64,000 nucleotides of DNA, taken from contig NZ_CALJHY010000005.1 in the NCBI RefSeq assembly GCF_937770335.1, positions 124,001-188,000 on the forward strand. The letters run 5' to 3'. Shown here piece by piece: positions 8,789-18,880 of the stretch. This DNA is from an uncultured Glaciecola sp. (GTDB lineage Bacteria > Pseudomonadota > Gammaproteobacteria > Enterobacterales > Alteromonadaceae). The position numbers and the translations under genes are program-made. Every line of letters starts with the position of its first letter. Within the stretch, counting starts at the first letter, position 1. A model generated the notes under the pieces. That model ran no database searches, was not told the DNA's origin, and saw nothing but the letters and a program-made list of their open reading frames with translations.

Positions 8789-10795
8789 TTATAGTAGGTC
8801 TCGTAGGTTTGCGATTCCTTTAACGCCTTTTTCTTTTCTTTCTTCAACCGTCGCTTTTTTCTTTTGGAACTCCCATTCAACGTCGTCTTGTGGTAATTCA
8901 TAAAGAAATCGAGAGGGTTCTGGCTGAATAACTTCACCAAATTGACGGCGCTCTCTGGCGATACTAAAGACAAGTTCTTTTTGCGCACGAGTAATGCCAA
9001 CATATGCTAAGCGGCGCTCTTCATCAATATTATCCTCTTCAATACTACTTTTATGTGGCAGCAGACCCTCTTCCATTCCCACCATAAAGACATAAGGAAA
9101 TTCCAGTCCCTTTGATGCATGCAGAGTCATAAGTTGCACTTGGTCAGCTTCAGAATCGTCTTCACCACGCTCCATCATGTCACGTAAAATTAAACGATTC
9201 ACAATTTCAGGCAGTGTCATTGGTGGATCTAAGTCATCGCCCTTGAGCATATTATCAACCCAACCAAATAACGTGCTCACATTTGCCATGCCCATTTCGG
9301 CTGCTTTTGGACTCGTGCTTTGTTCATATAGCCATTCTTCATAACCCATCGCTTTGATGAAATCACGCAATACAGCAACGGTATCACCGCGCTGCGCATT
9401 GTCAGCTGCTTCAACTACCCAACGAGAAAACTGGTCAACTGATTGGTAAGACCGAGAACCCAAAATACTATTTAAGCCGCTATGACAACAAGCCTCAAAC
9501 AAACCAATTCTGTTTGCGTTTGAAAAGTGTCCAACTTTTTCTAAGGTGGCGCGACCAATACCTCGCGACGGTGTATTGATAACTCTTAGCAGTGCATTAT
9601 CGTCGTCTTGATTAACCAATAAACGCAAGTAGGCCATCACGTCTTTCACTTCGGTGCGCCCGAAAAATGACATTCCACCACTTATTTTATATGGGATCCG
9701 GTTGGTCATTAGTACTTTTTCAAACAAGCGAGACTGATGGTTCCCCCTATACAGAATAGCGTAGTCACCATGACTCGTATTATTCATAAATCGATGCGCC
9801 ATTAATTCTGCGATCACTTTTTCAGCCTCATGTTCTTCATTTTTGGCAACGACGACTCTTAGCTTTTCACCATATGGTAATTCACTAAATAGGCGCTTAT
9901 CATAAACATGGGGGTTGTTTTGGATCAAAATATTGGCGTTGTGGAGTATCCGCCCAGAAGAACGGTAATTTTGCTCCAACTTAATTAGGCGAAGGCTTGG
10001 AAAGTCCTTTTTTAGCAAAACCAAATTTTGCGGCCTAGCACCTCGCCATGAGTAAATAGACTGATCGTCATCACCCACGACTGTAAATCGGGCTCGTTGT
10101 CCCACCAATAAGCGAACTAATTCGTATTGACTGGTGTTGGTATCCTGATACTCATCCACCAGCAAGTATTTGAGCATGCTCTGCCATTTATCACGCACGG
10201 CATCATTGGTTTTAAGCAATAATGTGGGTAATAAAATAAGGTCATCGAAGTCAAGTGCATTGTACGCTTTAAGGTGAGACGAATATTCAACATAGTATTT
10301 TGCTTGCTCGATTTCGCTATCGCCATAAGCCAATTTCATCGCGGCTTCAGGTAAGATCAAATCGTTCTTCCAATTGGAGATTTTTGATTGTAATGCTGAC
10401 AGAAGCTCTTTATCACCATCATATTCTGTTTCGGTGAGGTCACGCAGCAAGCTCATTGAATCTTTATCATCAAATAGTGAAAAACCTGCTTTGTAACCTA
10501 ATTGTAAAACGTGTTTCTTAATGATGCTGAGGCCAAGCGTGTGAAAAGTCGATACTTTCAAACCTCGTGCTTCGGCTTTTCCGAGCGTTTGCGCAACGCG
10601 CTCTTTCATCTCTCGAGCGGCCTTATTAGTAAAAGTAACCGCCGCGATTTGTCGCGCTTTATAACCGCATTCACGAACTAAATATGCAATCTTGTTAGTA
10701 ATAACCCTGGTTTTTCCACTACCAGCTCCCGCTAGCACCAAGCATGGGCCTGAGACATATTCGACGGCTTCTTGCTGGGCTTCATTTAAGCGCAT
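8789..10795 (-). CDS. rep: ATP-dependent DNA helicase Rep
   Basis: This is a superfamily 1A 3'-5' helicase of 668 residues, the size of E. coli Rep and collinear with it. Visible motifs are Walker A GAGSGKT (23-29), [25 protein letters not shown] (motif II), [13 protein letters not shown] (motif III), LEQNYRSS and [15 protein letters not shown], ending with the Rep-type ITRAQKEL. Rep unwinds DNA ahead of replication forks and helps restart them. The ATG at 10795 matches the family start (MRLNEAQQ); a TTG ten codons upstream is also in frame. It converges with the GGDEF gene, the two stops lying only 12 bases apart. Confidence 0.97.
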   Translation of the reverse strand: MRLNEAQQEAVEYVSGPCLVLAGAGSGKTRVITNKIAYLVRECGYKARQIAAVTFTNKAAREMKERVAQTLGKAEARGLKVSTFHTLGLSIIKKHVLQLGYKAGFSLFDDKDSMSLLRDLTETEYDGDKELLSALQSKISNWKNDLILPEAAMKLAYGDSEIEQAKYYVEYSSHLKAYNALDFDDLILLPTLLLKTNDAVRDKWQSMLKYLLVDEYQDTNTSQYELVRLLVGQRARFTVVGDDDQSIYSWRGARPQNLVLLKKDFPSLRLIKLEQNYRSSGRILHNANILIQNNPHVYDKRLFSELPYGEKLRVVVAKNEEHEAEKVIAELMAHRFMNNTSHGDYAILYRGNHQSRLFEKVLMTNRIPYKISGGMSFFGRTEVKDVMAYLRLLVNQDDDNALLRVINTPSRGIGRATLEKVGHFSNANRIGLFEACCHSGLNSILGSRSYQSVDQFSRWVVEAADNAQRGDTVAVLRDFIKAMGYEEWLYEQSTSPKAAEMGMANVSTLFGWVDNMLKGDDLDPPMTLPEIVNRLILRDMMERGEDDSEADQVQLMTLHASKGLEFPYVFMVGMEEGLLPHKSSIEEDNIDEERRLAYVGITRAQKELVFSIARERRQFGEVIQPEPSRFLYELPQDDVEWEFQKKKATVEERKEKGVKGIANLRDLL

Positions 10796-10921
10796 TTTAA
10801 GATTCTCACTGGGAAAAATTAACAACGAAATAAATTATAACAAATGAGCCGTGAATAACGCTTTTTTCTTTGCCATTTCGAGATATAATTAATCCTAGAA
10901 CCCGAAGCCAAGGATTAACCA

Positions 10922-11167
10922 ATGCTCGATCCAAAAAAATTAGAAGAAATTGCTAAGAATATCAGTAATGCCATACCGTCTGGTGTAAAGACCATGGCAG
11001 GTGAAGCTGAGGGGAAAGTTAAACAAGTACTGCAAGCGCAGTTGGCAAAACTCGATTTAGTGTCGCGAGAAGAATTTGATGTTCAAAGCCAAGTGCTCAT
11101 TCGCACTAGAGAAAAACTGGAAGCGATGGAAGCACGTATTGCGGCACTCGAATCGGATAACAAATAA
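10922..11167 (+). CDS. ubiK: ubiquinone biosynthesis accessory factor UbiK
   Basis: The 81-residue protein matches the UbiK/YqiC (BMFP) family over its full length. An N-terminal amphipathic helix (MLDPKKLEEIAKNI, then AIPSGVK) is followed by a C-terminal coiled coil (from about residue 45, SREEFDVQSQVLIRTREKLE). Members form trimers, bind lipids and assist the soluble Ubi complex in aerobic ubiquinone synthesis. It diverges from rep and converges with ubiA, so three ubiquinone genes lie side by side here. Confidence 0.9.
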   Translation: MLDPKKLEEIAKNISNAIPSGVKTMAGEAEGKVKQVLQAQLAKLDLVSREEFDVQSQVLIRTREKLEAMEARIAALESDNK

Positions 11168-11210
11168 CATAGTTTGCCGCATCCGATAGAAGGGTTGCTA
11201 GGCATCACAG

Positions 11211-12074
11211 TTAAAGCAAGACCCCAAGCAATAAGCCAATTGCAATGACCAAGCCTACCCAATGGTTATGTAAAAAAGCAGCGAAACACGCGTCTCTCTG
11301 GCGCGTTTTTATTAGTCTAAATTGATATATAAACATCAGTGCGGCAAACACTAAACCAACATAGAAACTGAAGTGTAGCTGCGTGATCCAGCCAACTAAA
11401 GCCAATAACATCAATGTCAGCACATTTAAAAGAACAATAATAGTGGCGTCAAAGCGGCCAAATAGAATAGCCGTCGACTTTACTCCAATGCGTATATCAT
11501 CTTCCCTATCAACCATCGCATAAGCCGTATCATATGCGACCGTCCACGTTAAGTTCGCCAAATAGATAAGCCAAAGCCATAAGGGTAAATCGCCTGTGAT
11601 GGCCATAAAAGCCATCGGAATAGACCAACTAAACGCAGCGCCCAATGCCACCTGCGGTAAATGCGTATAACGTTTCATAAACGGATAAAGACTAGCCAGA
11701 AATAGCGCCCCCACCGAGAGTATAACAGTGTACGTATTTAGCAATAAGACAAGACCAAAAGCGAACACCACCAGCAAGTAAAAAAGTTGCAGTGCTTCTT
11801 TCGGTTGTACTTCGCCAGAAACAATCGGCCTTGCTTGCGTTCGTTCTACCCCACCATCAATTTTACGATCAGCATAGTCGTTAATGATGCAGCCAGCAGA
11901 GCGCATAAGAAAGACCCCTAGAATGAAAATGACGGTAATATGCCACGGTGGTAATCCGTTAGCCGCCCACAGTAAACCCCACACTGTTGGCCATAATAAT
12001 AGGTAAGTACCAATAGGTTTGTCCGCGCGCATTAACCGCCAATAAGCAGATTTATTTTTCCAGCGTAACAGCAT
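11211..12074 (-). CDS. ubiA: 4-hydroxybenzoate octaprenyltransferase UbiA
   Basis: This is a 287-residue polytopic membrane prenyltransferase that attaches the isoprenoid tail to 4-hydroxybenzoate in ubiquinone synthesis. The two Mg-diphosphate binding Asp-rich motifs are visible: NDYADRKIDGGVERT and the later YDTAYAMVDREDD. Its ATG shares one base with the TAA of ubiC (A at 12074), so translation is coupled to the enzyme that makes its substrate. Length and motifs match the family throughout. Confidence 0.96.
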   Translation of the reverse strand: MLLRWKNKSAYWRLMRADKPIGTYLLLWPTVWGLLWAANGLPPWHITVIFILGVFLMRSAGCIINDYADRKIDGGVERTQARPIVSGEVQPKEALQLFYLLVVFAFGLVLLLNTYTVILSVGALFLASLYPFMKRYTHLPQVALGAAFSWSIPMAFMAITGDLPLWLWLIYLANLTWTVAYDTAYAMVDREDDIRIGVKSTAILFGRFDATIIVLLNVLTLMLLALVGWITQLHFSFYVGLVFAALMFIYQFRLIKTRQRDACFAAFLHNHWVGLVIAIGLLLGVLL

Positions 12075-12673
12075 TATTTCGCGCTCTCATCGATTGTATT
12101 GGCTAGCGCAAAGTCACTAATGTAACTTGGACAATCAGGTAAGAAAACCTCTGCGACGAGCAGATTCCAATCTTCAATTTTGAATGCAGAGCGCCTGCCC
12201 CAGAGTTGATTGATCGCGTTGCTTGACGGGGGCGAAGCAATATCAATTCCCGTAATTGGATTCCTATCCAATGGCGTAATCACAAATTCACTGCGCACAA
12301 ACTTATTGTCATTAAAAATACGCTGGCCCAGCGGTTGATTACCTAAGGTAGCCCACGTGGTTTTGCATAGATGTTCAGGTAAAACACTGCGAGCAAAAAC
12401 CCATGGTTTGCCGTCACCGTATAGGATAACTTCTCTTATTTGCCATTGATGCTTGTGGTAATCTGGTAATGTGGATTGTTCGCTTGGATCTGCATCAATA
12501 GTGGCTTGCCCTAATACTTTCACTTCAAATTTATTAGTAAGCGCCTGCAAGCGCTCTGTAAGAGAGCCGGTATGAAGCAGCCAATCAGCTAAGCGCTGAT
12601 TGGGGATGTCGTATTGCGCCGCATTCTTCCAGACTGCGTGAATACCCAAGGGAAATTGATTTATTTGCAACAA
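12074..12673 (-). CDS. ubiC: chorismate lyase UbiC (start uncertain)
   Basis: The product splits chorismate to 4-hydroxybenzoate and pyruvate, the first committed step of ubiquinone synthesis. Family landmarks include FPLGIHAVW near the start, LADWLLHTGSLTERL, WQIREVILYGDGKPWVFARSV, PLGQRIFND, LWGRRSAF and the ending VAEVFLPDCPSY. The start is not settled. The frame is open back to 12850, but family proteins begin close to the FPLG block, so a TTG at 12673 (199 residues) is used here. A GTG at 12718 and an ATG at 12769 also fit, and none has a good Shine-Dalgarno. The ATG at 12769 would abut the divergent gene's start. The stop overlaps ubiA. Confidence 0.88.
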   Translation of the reverse strand: MLQINQFPLGIHAVWKNAAQYDIPNQRLADWLLHTGSLTERLQALTNKFEVKVLGQATIDADPSEQSTLPDYHKHQWQIREVILYGDGKPWVFARSVLPEHLCKTTWATLGNQPLGQRIFNDNKFVRSEFVITPLDRNPITGIDIASPPSSNAINQLWGRRSAFKIEDWNLLVAEVFLPDCPSYISDFALANTIDESAK

Positions 12674-12767
12674 GTGATTTAGAAAATTGAGTTTAATCCG
12701 ATACAGTAAGTCTAACACAGCAAAGTTTATATCGGCATCCGTATTGTACTTTTCCAGAGGCACTAAC

Positions 12768-13244
12768 ATGACAATTTTGCATAAACTATATGAAACACAC
12801 AAAGTGCCGCATAAACAGCACAAGTCAGTTTCTTCAATGTTAAAAGGCATGTTACTTGTCAGTTTAGCAACTTGGCTGCTAGCGATACCTGGACAGGGGT
12901 ATGCACAACAACCAAATTATGCCTATGTGGGCTTAGAGCCTGATATTGTCACCAACTACGCTGGCGACAACTCAAAGAAGCTTGGTTATGTGCGAGTGAC
13001 TATTGAAATGATGGTAGCGGATCCGTCGAAAATTATGGATATAGAACATCATATGCCACTGTTGAGAGCGACCGCTATTGAGGTTTTTGGTGCACAACCT
13101 GAAGACAAAATACGCTCCCTAACAGGTCGTGAAGATATACGTAGACAACTGTTACGGAAATTCAAAGATATTATGAAGCGTGAAACTGGCGAAAATATTA
13201 TTGAAAACATCATCTTCACCAAATATTTACGTCAAGGCGGCTAG
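12768..13244 (+). CDS. FliL-like protein, exported, solitary
   Basis: The chosen ATG at 12768 has AGAGG seven bases upstream and gives 158 residues. An alternative ATG at 12838 would shorten the N-terminus by 23 residues. A hydrophobic stretch (LLVSLATWLLAIPGQGYAQ) looks like a signal peptide or anchor, followed by a domain with FliL features: YVGLEPDIVTNY, GYVRVTIEMMV, MPLLRATAIEVF, REDIRRQLLRKF and IENIIFTKYLRQ. FliL stabilises the flagellar stator or rotor. This copy stands far from any flagellar gene, between ubiC and glpG, as one of the separate FliL-related proteins seen in this order; a flagellar role is inferred, not shown. Confidence 0.75.
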   Translation: MTILHKLYETHKVPHKQHKSVSSMLKGMLLVSLATWLLAIPGQGYAQQPNYAYVGLEPDIVTNYAGDNSKKLGYVRVTIEMMVADPSKIMDIEHHMPLLRATAIEVFGAQPEDKIRSLTGREDIRRQLLRKFKDIMKRETGENIIENIIFTKYLRQGG

Positions 13245-14209
13245 CCTTTAGGACTCCGTTTGCCAGCTAATTGATGGGTTGCCAGTGCCATTAAGCACCC
13301 TGATATCAAACCGAACAAATGGGCTTCGTTCGCCATGTTAACCCACAATACATCAAAGTAACCAAGCGCCAACCAACCTAATAAGAAGTACACTAGGTTA
13401 TTAGGTAAGCCAAGTCCCCACTGTGGGCGCAGCAACCCTATCCACCATACGTAGCCAAACAACGCATAAACGACGCCTGACAAGCCACCAAAATTCGGAC
13501 CTGATACTATTAGTTGCGCAACGTTGGAGCTAATTGCGGCAATTGCAAATATAACGGCTAGCGCCATGCTACCAAAAGTTCTCTCTAATTGTGAGCCTAG
13601 CACCCACCACCAAATTAAGTTAAAAATGATATGCATAACACTGAAGTGAAGAAAAGCAGGCGTAAACAGACGCCACCATTGCTGGGTTTGTAAAAGTTCA
13701 TCGGCACTACGAATTGTCAACGATTGATAAATGACATTAAACGCTCCCAAGTAACTTAGCAAAAAAATACCAAGACAGATGACCAACACCAAGGACATAA
13801 ATGGTGTTGATTTTAAGTCTTGCAGCCAATCGGGTAACCCCGCATTTGTGCTGATTACACGCTTCACTGAATCTTTTGAGTCAGTGGATGGCGCTCCTAC
13901 TTCCCAAGCCGCTTGCTGATATTTCGCTTGGTTAGGATTGGTCACAAAATCTTCAGCTATTTTGAGCGCTTTTTGCACATCATTCGGATCCAGAACGATA
14001 ATTTGATAGTGTGACTTCCCAATTAGCTCGCCTTGGTTATCAACCTCATCCTGATCAATTTTTGCAGTATCAGATTCAGATACAACCGCCTTCCCTTTAA
14101 CAATAAGTGCGTCAATATTGGAACTAGTGAGAAAATCGGCAAGCAAACGAGCAGGCTTTTTATCTGAAAAAGCTACTATCGGTGTGCCTTGCTTACCTAA
14201 ATCACTCAA
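13241..14209 (-). CDS. glpG: rhomboid intramembrane serine protease GlpG
   Basis: The 322-residue protein has a soluble N-terminal domain (1-130) followed by six membrane helices. The catalytic dyad is Ser244 in [12 protein letters not shown] and His297 in NEAHLFGL. The conserved [15 protein letters not shown] segment (188-202) supplies the oxyanion residues. The spacing Ser-to-His is the same as in E. coli GlpG. It cleaves membrane proteins within the bilayer. The N-terminal domain is longer than the E. coli one by about 50 residues. Its ATG overlaps the TGA of glpE (ATGA, 14206-14209), so the two are translationally coupled. Its 3' end overlaps the FliL-like gene by four bases. Confidence 0.95.
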   Translation of the reverse strand: MSDLGKQGTPIVAFSDKKPARLLADFLTSSNIDALIVKGKAVVSESDTAKIDQDEVDNQGELIGKSHYQIIVLDPNDVQKALKIAEDFVTNPNQAKYQQAAWEVGAPSTDSKDSVKRVISTNAGLPDWLQDLKSTPFMSLVLVICLGIFLLSYLGAFNVIYQSLTIRSADELLQTQQWWRLFTPAFLHFSVMHIIFNLIWWWVLGSQLERTFGSMALAVIFAIAAISSNVAQLIVSGPNFGGLSGVVYALFGYVWWIGLLRPQWGLGLPNNLVYFLLGWLALGYFDVLWVNMANEAHLFGLISGCLMALATHQLAGKRSPKG

Positions 14210-14556
14210 GAATCTCTACCTTGAAAATCGCTTGGCTCTAGGCTGGACTGAGACGGAAATTGTGTTCTCCAAACCTCGAATCCACCATCCATGCTATACA
14301 CATTCTCAAAGCCTTGATGCAATATGTATTGAGCGGCTTGTTGACTGCTATGTCCATGATAACAAACCACAATAACTGGTGTATCAAAGTCATTTTCATC
14401 CATAAACCGCTGAATGCTACCATTGGTCAAATGGAATGCGCCAGGAATATGAGCTTGCTCAAATGACTGATCATCACGAATATCGACCACTTTCGCAGTA
14501 CCTGCGTCGAGCCACGCTTTGGTATCTTGTGCTGAGATATGTTCAAACTGTTCCAT
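14206..14556 (-). CDS. glpE: thiosulfate sulfurtransferase (rhodanese) GlpE
   Basis: This is a single-domain rhodanese of 116 residues. The start at 14556 is chosen because AAGGAT stands just upstream and the product then begins MEQFEHIS, as in E. coli GlpE; the frame is open seven codons further. The active-site loop is [13 protein letters not shown] with the catalytic Cys in CYHGHSS. Other family blocks are [17 protein letters not shown] and SMDGGFEVW. It transfers sulfur from thiosulfate to acceptors such as cyanide or thioredoxin. It begins four bases after the tdh stop and overlaps glpG. Confidence 0.95.
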   Translation of the reverse strand: MEQFEHISAQDTKAWLDAGTAKVVDIRDDQSFEQAHIPGAFHLTNGSIQRFMDENDFDTPVIVVCYHGHSSQQAAQYILHQGFENVYSMDGGFEVWRTQFPSQSSLEPSDFQGRDS

Positions 14557-14560
14557 CAAA

Positions 14561-15625
14561 CTATCCTTGCCAGTCAAGTAGGACTTTACCGCTCTGCCCT
14601 GACCCCATCACTTCGAAACCTTTGGCAAAGTCATTAACACTAAATTGATGAGTAATCATCGGGCTCAAATCCAAGCCACTTTGCAGCAAGCTTACCATTT
14701 TATACCAGGTCTCAAACATTTCGCGGCCATAAACACCCTTAATGGTTAAGCCTTTAAAAATGACGGTGTTCCAGTCAACAGCAACGCTCTGGGGTGGAAT
14801 ACCTAACATCGCAATTTTTCCGCCATGATTCATTTTATCAAGCATATCGCGGAATGCAGAAGGGACACCGGACATTTCCAAACCAATATCGAATCCTTCA
14901 GTCATGCCTAATTCGTTCATGACATCTTTTAAGTTTTCAGAAGCAACGTTTACTACGCGCGTTGCGCCCATTTTTTTCGCTAAGTCTAGTCGATAATCGT
15001 TTACATCAGTGATAACAACGAAGCGGGCTCCTGCATGTTTAGCAACAGCGGCAGCCATAATTCCAATCGGTCCGGCACCTGTAATTAATACATCTTCACC
15101 CACTAAATCGAATGACAAGGCAGTGTGCACTGCATTTCCAAATGGGTCGAAGATAGCGGCCATATCATCGCTGATATTGGCAGGGATCTTAAAGGCGTTG
15201 AATGCCGGTATAACTAGATACTCAGCAAAAGCACCCTGACGATTCACACCAACGCCAGTTGTATTTCGACATAAGTGCCTGCGACCAGCACGGCAATTCC
15301 GACAATGTCCGCAAGTAATGTGGCCTTCACCTGAAACTCGGTCGCCTATTTTAAAACCAGTAACCTCTTGGCCTATTTCAACCACTGCACCTACATACTC
15401 ATGCCCCACAACCATTGGAACAGGAATGGTCTGCTGAGACCATTCATCCCAATTAAAGATGTGCATATCAGTACCACAAATCGCCGTTTTGCGAATTTTG
15501 ATCATCAAGTCATTCGGACCCATTTCAGGCACCGGGCTTTCGGTTAACCAAATACCTGGCTCTCTATGCAACTTTGCCAATGACTTCATCTGTTTGGCTT
15601 GTGAACCTTTTAGTGGTGAATTCAT
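14561..15625 (-). CDS. tdh: L-threonine 3-dehydrogenase
   Basis: This is a zinc-dependent medium-chain dehydrogenase that oxidises threonine to 2-amino-3-ketobutyrate. The catalytic zinc ligands are seen in AICGTDMHI and GHEYVG, the structural zinc in [15 protein letters not shown], and the NAD fold in [10 protein letters not shown]. It is collinear with E. coli Tdh. The family start would be an internal Met (MKSLAKLH, 15589), but the ATG at 15625 has TAGGAG seven bases upstream and forms an ATGA overlap with the kbl stop, so that start (354 residues) is preferred. Confidence 0.97.
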   Translation of the reverse strand: MNSPLKGSQAKQMKSLAKLHREPGIWLTESPVPEMGPNDLMIKIRKTAICGTDMHIFNWDEWSQQTIPVPMVVGHEYVGAVVEIGQEVTGFKIGDRVSGEGHITCGHCRNCRAGRRHLCRNTTGVGVNRQGAFAEYLVIPAFNAFKIPANISDDMAAIFDPFGNAVHTALSFDLVGEDVLITGAGPIGIMAAAVAKHAGARFVVITDVNDYRLDLAKKMGATRVVNVASENLKDVMNELGMTEGFDIGLEMSGVPSAFRDMLDKMNHGGKIAMLGIPPQSVAVDWNTVIFKGLTIKGVYGREMFETWYKMVSLLQSGLDLSPMITHQFSVNDFAKGFEVMGSGQSGKVLLDWQG

Positions 15626-16818
15626 TGAATCACTCCTAACTCTTTGCCCACTTCAATAAAGGCATCAACTGCTTTATCAATATGCGCGATGGTATGTGCA
15701 GCCGACATTTGAGTACGGATACGAGCCTTGTCTTTTGGTACAACAGGGAACGAGAAGCCAACTACATAAATACCACGTGCTAACATTTTGTCGGCCATTT
15801 CGCTGGCAAGTTTGGCGTCGCCTAACATGACGGGAATGATTGCATGGTCTTTGCCTGACAAAGTGAAACCCGCATCTTCCATGCGCGTTCTAAAGTGCAC
15901 AGAATTGCGAATTAACGCATCACGAAGACCTTTGCCATCGGCCATCAGGTCAAATACTTTTAGTGAAGCGGCAACGATAGGAGGCGCAACTGAATTTGAG
16001 AACAGGTAAGGTCGAGAGCGTTGACGCAGCCATTCTACAACTTCTTTTTTGCCTGATGTGTAACCACCTGAAGCGCCACCTAATGCTTTGCCTAATGTGC
16101 CAGTAATAATATCAACCCGGCCCATGACATCACAATACTCATGACTACCACGACCGTTTTCACCTACGAAGCCAGTTGCATGACAATCATCGACCATTAC
16201 CATTGCATCGTATTTGTCCGCTAAATCACAAATACCCTTGAGATTAGCGATAACGCCATCCATGGAGAAAACACCGTCAGTGGCAATAAGTTTGAATCTC
16301 GCACCGTCGGCGGTTGCTTGCTTTAATTGTGCTTCTAAGGCTTCCATATCATTGCTTGCATAGCGATAACGCTTTGCTTTGCTCAAACGAACGCCGTCAA
16401 TAATACTTGCGTGATTCAATGCATCAGAGATAACCGCATCTTCAGCATCTAATACTGTTTCGAATAAACCTCCGTTAGCATCAAAGCAAGATGGATACAA
16501 AATAGTGTCTTGCGTACCTACAAATTCGCTAATTTTTTGTTCTAGCTGTTTATGAATATCTTGAGTACCACAAATAAAGCGAACTGATGCCACACCGAAC
16601 CCATGGGAGTCCAAGCCTTGTTTGGCGGCTGCGATCAAATCAGGATGATTCGCGAGTCCTAAATAGTTATTCGCACAGAAATTGATGACGTGTTCGTTGT
16701 TGGCCACCGTGATATCGGCACTCTGTTGCGATGTAATAATGCGCTCTTTTTTGTACAAACCGTCGTTTTTAGCGGCGTCCAATTGAGCTTGAATATGTGA
16801 GATGAAACCTTGCGACAT
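15622..16818 (-). CDS. kbl: glycine C-acetyltransferase (2-amino-3-ketobutyrate CoA ligase)
   Basis: This is a PLP enzyme of 398 residues that cleaves 2-amino-3-ketobutyrate with CoA to glycine and acetyl-CoA, the partner step to Tdh. Visible blocks are [35 protein letters not shown] and the PLP lysine region [16 protein letters not shown]. Length and motifs fit E. coli Kbl. It is the first gene of the run kbl-tdh-glpE-glpG, in which every junction overlaps or is within a few bases. A good ATG start follows a GAGGGTCA stretch. Confidence 0.97.
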   Translation of the reverse strand: MSQGFISHIQAQLDAAKNDGLYKKERIITSQQSADITVANNEHVINFCANNYLGLANHPDLIAAAKQGLDSHGFGVASVRFICGTQDIHKQLEQKISEFVGTQDTILYPSCFDANGGLFETVLDAEDAVISDALNHASIIDGVRLSKAKRYRYASNDMEALEAQLKQATADGARFKLIATDGVFSMDGVIANLKGICDLADKYDAMVMVDDCHATGFVGENGRGSHEYCDVMGRVDIITGTLGKALGGASGGYTSGKKEVVEWLRQRSRPYLFSNSVAPPIVAASLKVFDLMADGKGLRDALIRNSVHFRTRMEDAGFTLSGKDHAIIPVMLGDAKLASEMADKMLARGIYVVGFSFPVVPKDKARIRTQMSAAHTIAHIDKAVDAFIEVGKELGVIQ

Positions 16819-16915
16819 TGATTGACCCTCGAATGCGTGAAAGCGAGTGTATCGAGCCTATTGCAGCTCTGTGCTTTATATATGATTTTTCGACCGGGGT
16901 ATTGTCCAGTATTGT

Positions 16916-17962
16916 TTACTCAGTGTCCAGTTCACTAAGGGCTTGATCGACTTTTTTCAGCACCGTAAGTACTAATAAATACGTCATTAAATCTTTACCC
17001 TTTGCTCTTACTCCCCAAGGAAGATAAACCCAGTCTTTGCCTTTTTGGCCTTTTATTTGTATGTCGTACACTGATGCTACGTGATCTTGCGATAAATAAG
17101 GGCCTGTGCGCCTAAAATTACTATGCGCATATAAACCAACAACGGGTGTCCCCATGGTGGTAGCCATGTGAGCTGGGCCTGTGTCAGGCGCTATGACTAA
17201 TGCTGCATCAGCCAGCACGGCTAACATTTGCTTTAAGCTTGTTTTACCAACCAGATTAAGTGTGATGATACCAGGCGTATGTAATATTTGAGCTGATATT
17301 GCCGCGTCTACGGGACCAGGGCCACCACAAAGTACAACTTTATAACCTTTTTCTATTAAATGTTGGGCTACGGCAACATAGCCGTGAACGGTCCAATTTC
17401 GTTCAGCCTTTGATGCAGCAGGACTAATTACCGCGTATTTACCAAAACAAGCCGTTTGCGTCTTAGCCCATTCCCAATCAGTATTAGCGAGCGGCATATC
17501 CCATTGCGGATTAGGGTCTTCAGGAATACCTAGTTTGTCAGCAAAGCCCATAAAGCCCTCAAGCACATGTGCATATTTTTTTGCTTCAATGCGTTCATTG
17601 GTAAACAACCAGTGCCCTTCTTTACTGCGCTTCCAGTCAAAACCTATGCGCCGTTTTGCCTTCACTACAGTGGAAAGTAAGTTAGCTCGCAGTGCCACCT
17701 GCATCACAAACATAGCGTCAAACGTGCGCCCAGCGAGTGCGTGCTTTACTTCTTCTTTGGCTTTTTTACCGGCTTTTTTGTCATATACGATAAACTCAAC
17801 GCCCAACATGCCTTGTAGTAATTGATATTCTATTTTACCGATAATCCAAGTGATTTTAATGTCTGGCCGATGCTGACGAATACGCGTCACCATGGAAACG
17901 GCATGACAAACGTCACCGATAGCCGACAAGCGTAAAATGCAAAGTTGAAAAACTTGGCTCAA
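16916..17962 (-). CDS. glycosyltransferase family 9 (heptosyltransferase-like)
   Basis: The 348-residue protein begins LCILRLSAIGDVCHA, the N-terminal signature of GT9 ADP-heptose:LPS heptosyltransferases. It ends with the donor-binding region LVIAPDTGPAHMATTMGTPVVGLYAHSN split over about residues 240-270. It would add heptose or a related sugar to the LPS core at the inner face of the membrane. Its divergent neighbour is a Kdo kinase, which supports a core-region role. It is not close enough to WaaC or WaaF by eye to name; it looks nearer the WaaQ/WaaF-like branch. The start is natural, with the domain motif eight residues in. Confidence 0.87.
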   Translation of the reverse strand: MSQVFQLCILRLSAIGDVCHAVSMVTRIRQHRPDIKITWIIGKIEYQLLQGMLGVEFIVYDKKAGKKAKEEVKHALAGRTFDAMFVMQVALRANLLSTVVKAKRRIGFDWKRSKEGHWLFTNERIEAKKYAHVLEGFMGFADKLGIPEDPNPQWDMPLANTDWEWAKTQTACFGKYAVISPAASKAERNWTVHGYVAVAQHLIEKGYKVVLCGGPGPVDAAISAQILHTPGIITLNLVGKTSLKQMLAVLADAALVIAPDTGPAHMATTMGTPVVGLYAHSNFRRTGPYLSQDHVASVYDIQIKGQKGKDWVYLPWGVRAKGKDLMTYLLVLTVLKKVDQALSELDTE

Positions 17963-18040
17963 ATGAATTCCGTTATGCTAATTACATGATTTTTGATATC
18001 TTACAGCATATTATTAGTTTTTGAAGTCAACACCAACAAT

Positions 18041-18802
18041 ATGCCAATGATCGAGACATTTCCTGTTGGGCTAAATGAGTTTATTTTACTGCCCAGACAC
18101 AGCACTTGGACACCTAGCCCCGAGGTAAGTGATGATCTGGTAAGCATTCAAAAATGCTTTGATCCTAACTGGTTGATGGCTGAAAATTTAATTACAAAGA
18201 CGGCTTCTGGTCGCGGATTAGTTTACTTCTTCTTTGCGTTAGGAGAAAATTGCGTTTTACGTCATTACTACCGTGGTGGCTTGGTCGCAAAATTGTCTAA
18301 CGACAAGTTTATATCTAAAGCCCTAGAGCAATCTCGTCCCTATAAAGAGCTTAACTTGCTGGCTAGGTTACATTCTGCCGGTTTAAACGTACCCAAACCC
18401 ATAGCAGCAAGGCTCAAACGCACTAGTTTTGCCTACACTGCAGATATCATTACCGTCGCAATCCCAAACGCACAAGAGCTACATGAACACATCTTAAAGC
18501 AGCCGTTAACGCATTCAATATGGGAAAAAATTGGTGCCACTTTGCACAAAATGCATGATTTACAGGCTTGCCACGATGACATCAACGTGAAAAATGTATT
18601 ACTGCAAGAGGACGCTGAACAAAGCAAAACAATCTATTTGTTAGATTTCGATGGTTGTAAAATTCGCAATGGCGACACTTGGAAAAATGCAAATTTGGCG
18701 AGGTTTAAACGTTCTTTAGAAAAACAAAGAGCGAGATATTCACCCTATTATTATGATGACGATTGCTGGGAGTCAATTGAACGAGGTTACTGCTCTTTAT
18801 AA
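18041..18802 (+). CDS. kdkA: 3-deoxy-D-manno-octulosonic acid kinase
   Basis: This is a small LPS kinase that phosphorylates the first Kdo of the core. Motifs match H. influenzae KdkA: RGLVYFF, CVLRHYYRGGLVAKL, ARLHSAGLNVPKPIAAR, HDLQACHDDINVKNVLL (catalytic loop with Asp) and YLLDFDGCK (metal-binding DFD). The chosen ATG gives 253 residues. A second ATG two codons on and an upstream TTG at 17993 are also in frame, none with a strong ribosome site. Organisms with KdkA normally carry a monofunctional Kdo transferase, which predicts a single phosphorylated Kdo; that gene is not in the window. Confidence 0.92.
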   Translation: MPMIETFPVGLNEFILLPRHSTWTPSPEVSDDLVSIQKCFDPNWLMAENLITKTASGRGLVYFFFALGENCVLRHYYRGGLVAKLSNDKFISKALEQSRPYKELNLLARLHSAGLNVPKPIAARLKRTSFAYTADIITVAIPNAQELHEHILKQPLTHSIWEKIGATLHKMHDLQACHDDINVKNVLLQEDAEQSKTIYLLDFDGCKIRNGDTWKNANLARFKRSLEKQRARYSPYYYDDDCWESIERGYCSL

Positions 18803-18880
18803 GCGCTCTTTATAAGCGCTTTTCATAAAAGCATTTCATAAACGTTTCTAATAATCGCTTTTAGACGGGTAAATTAGTCG

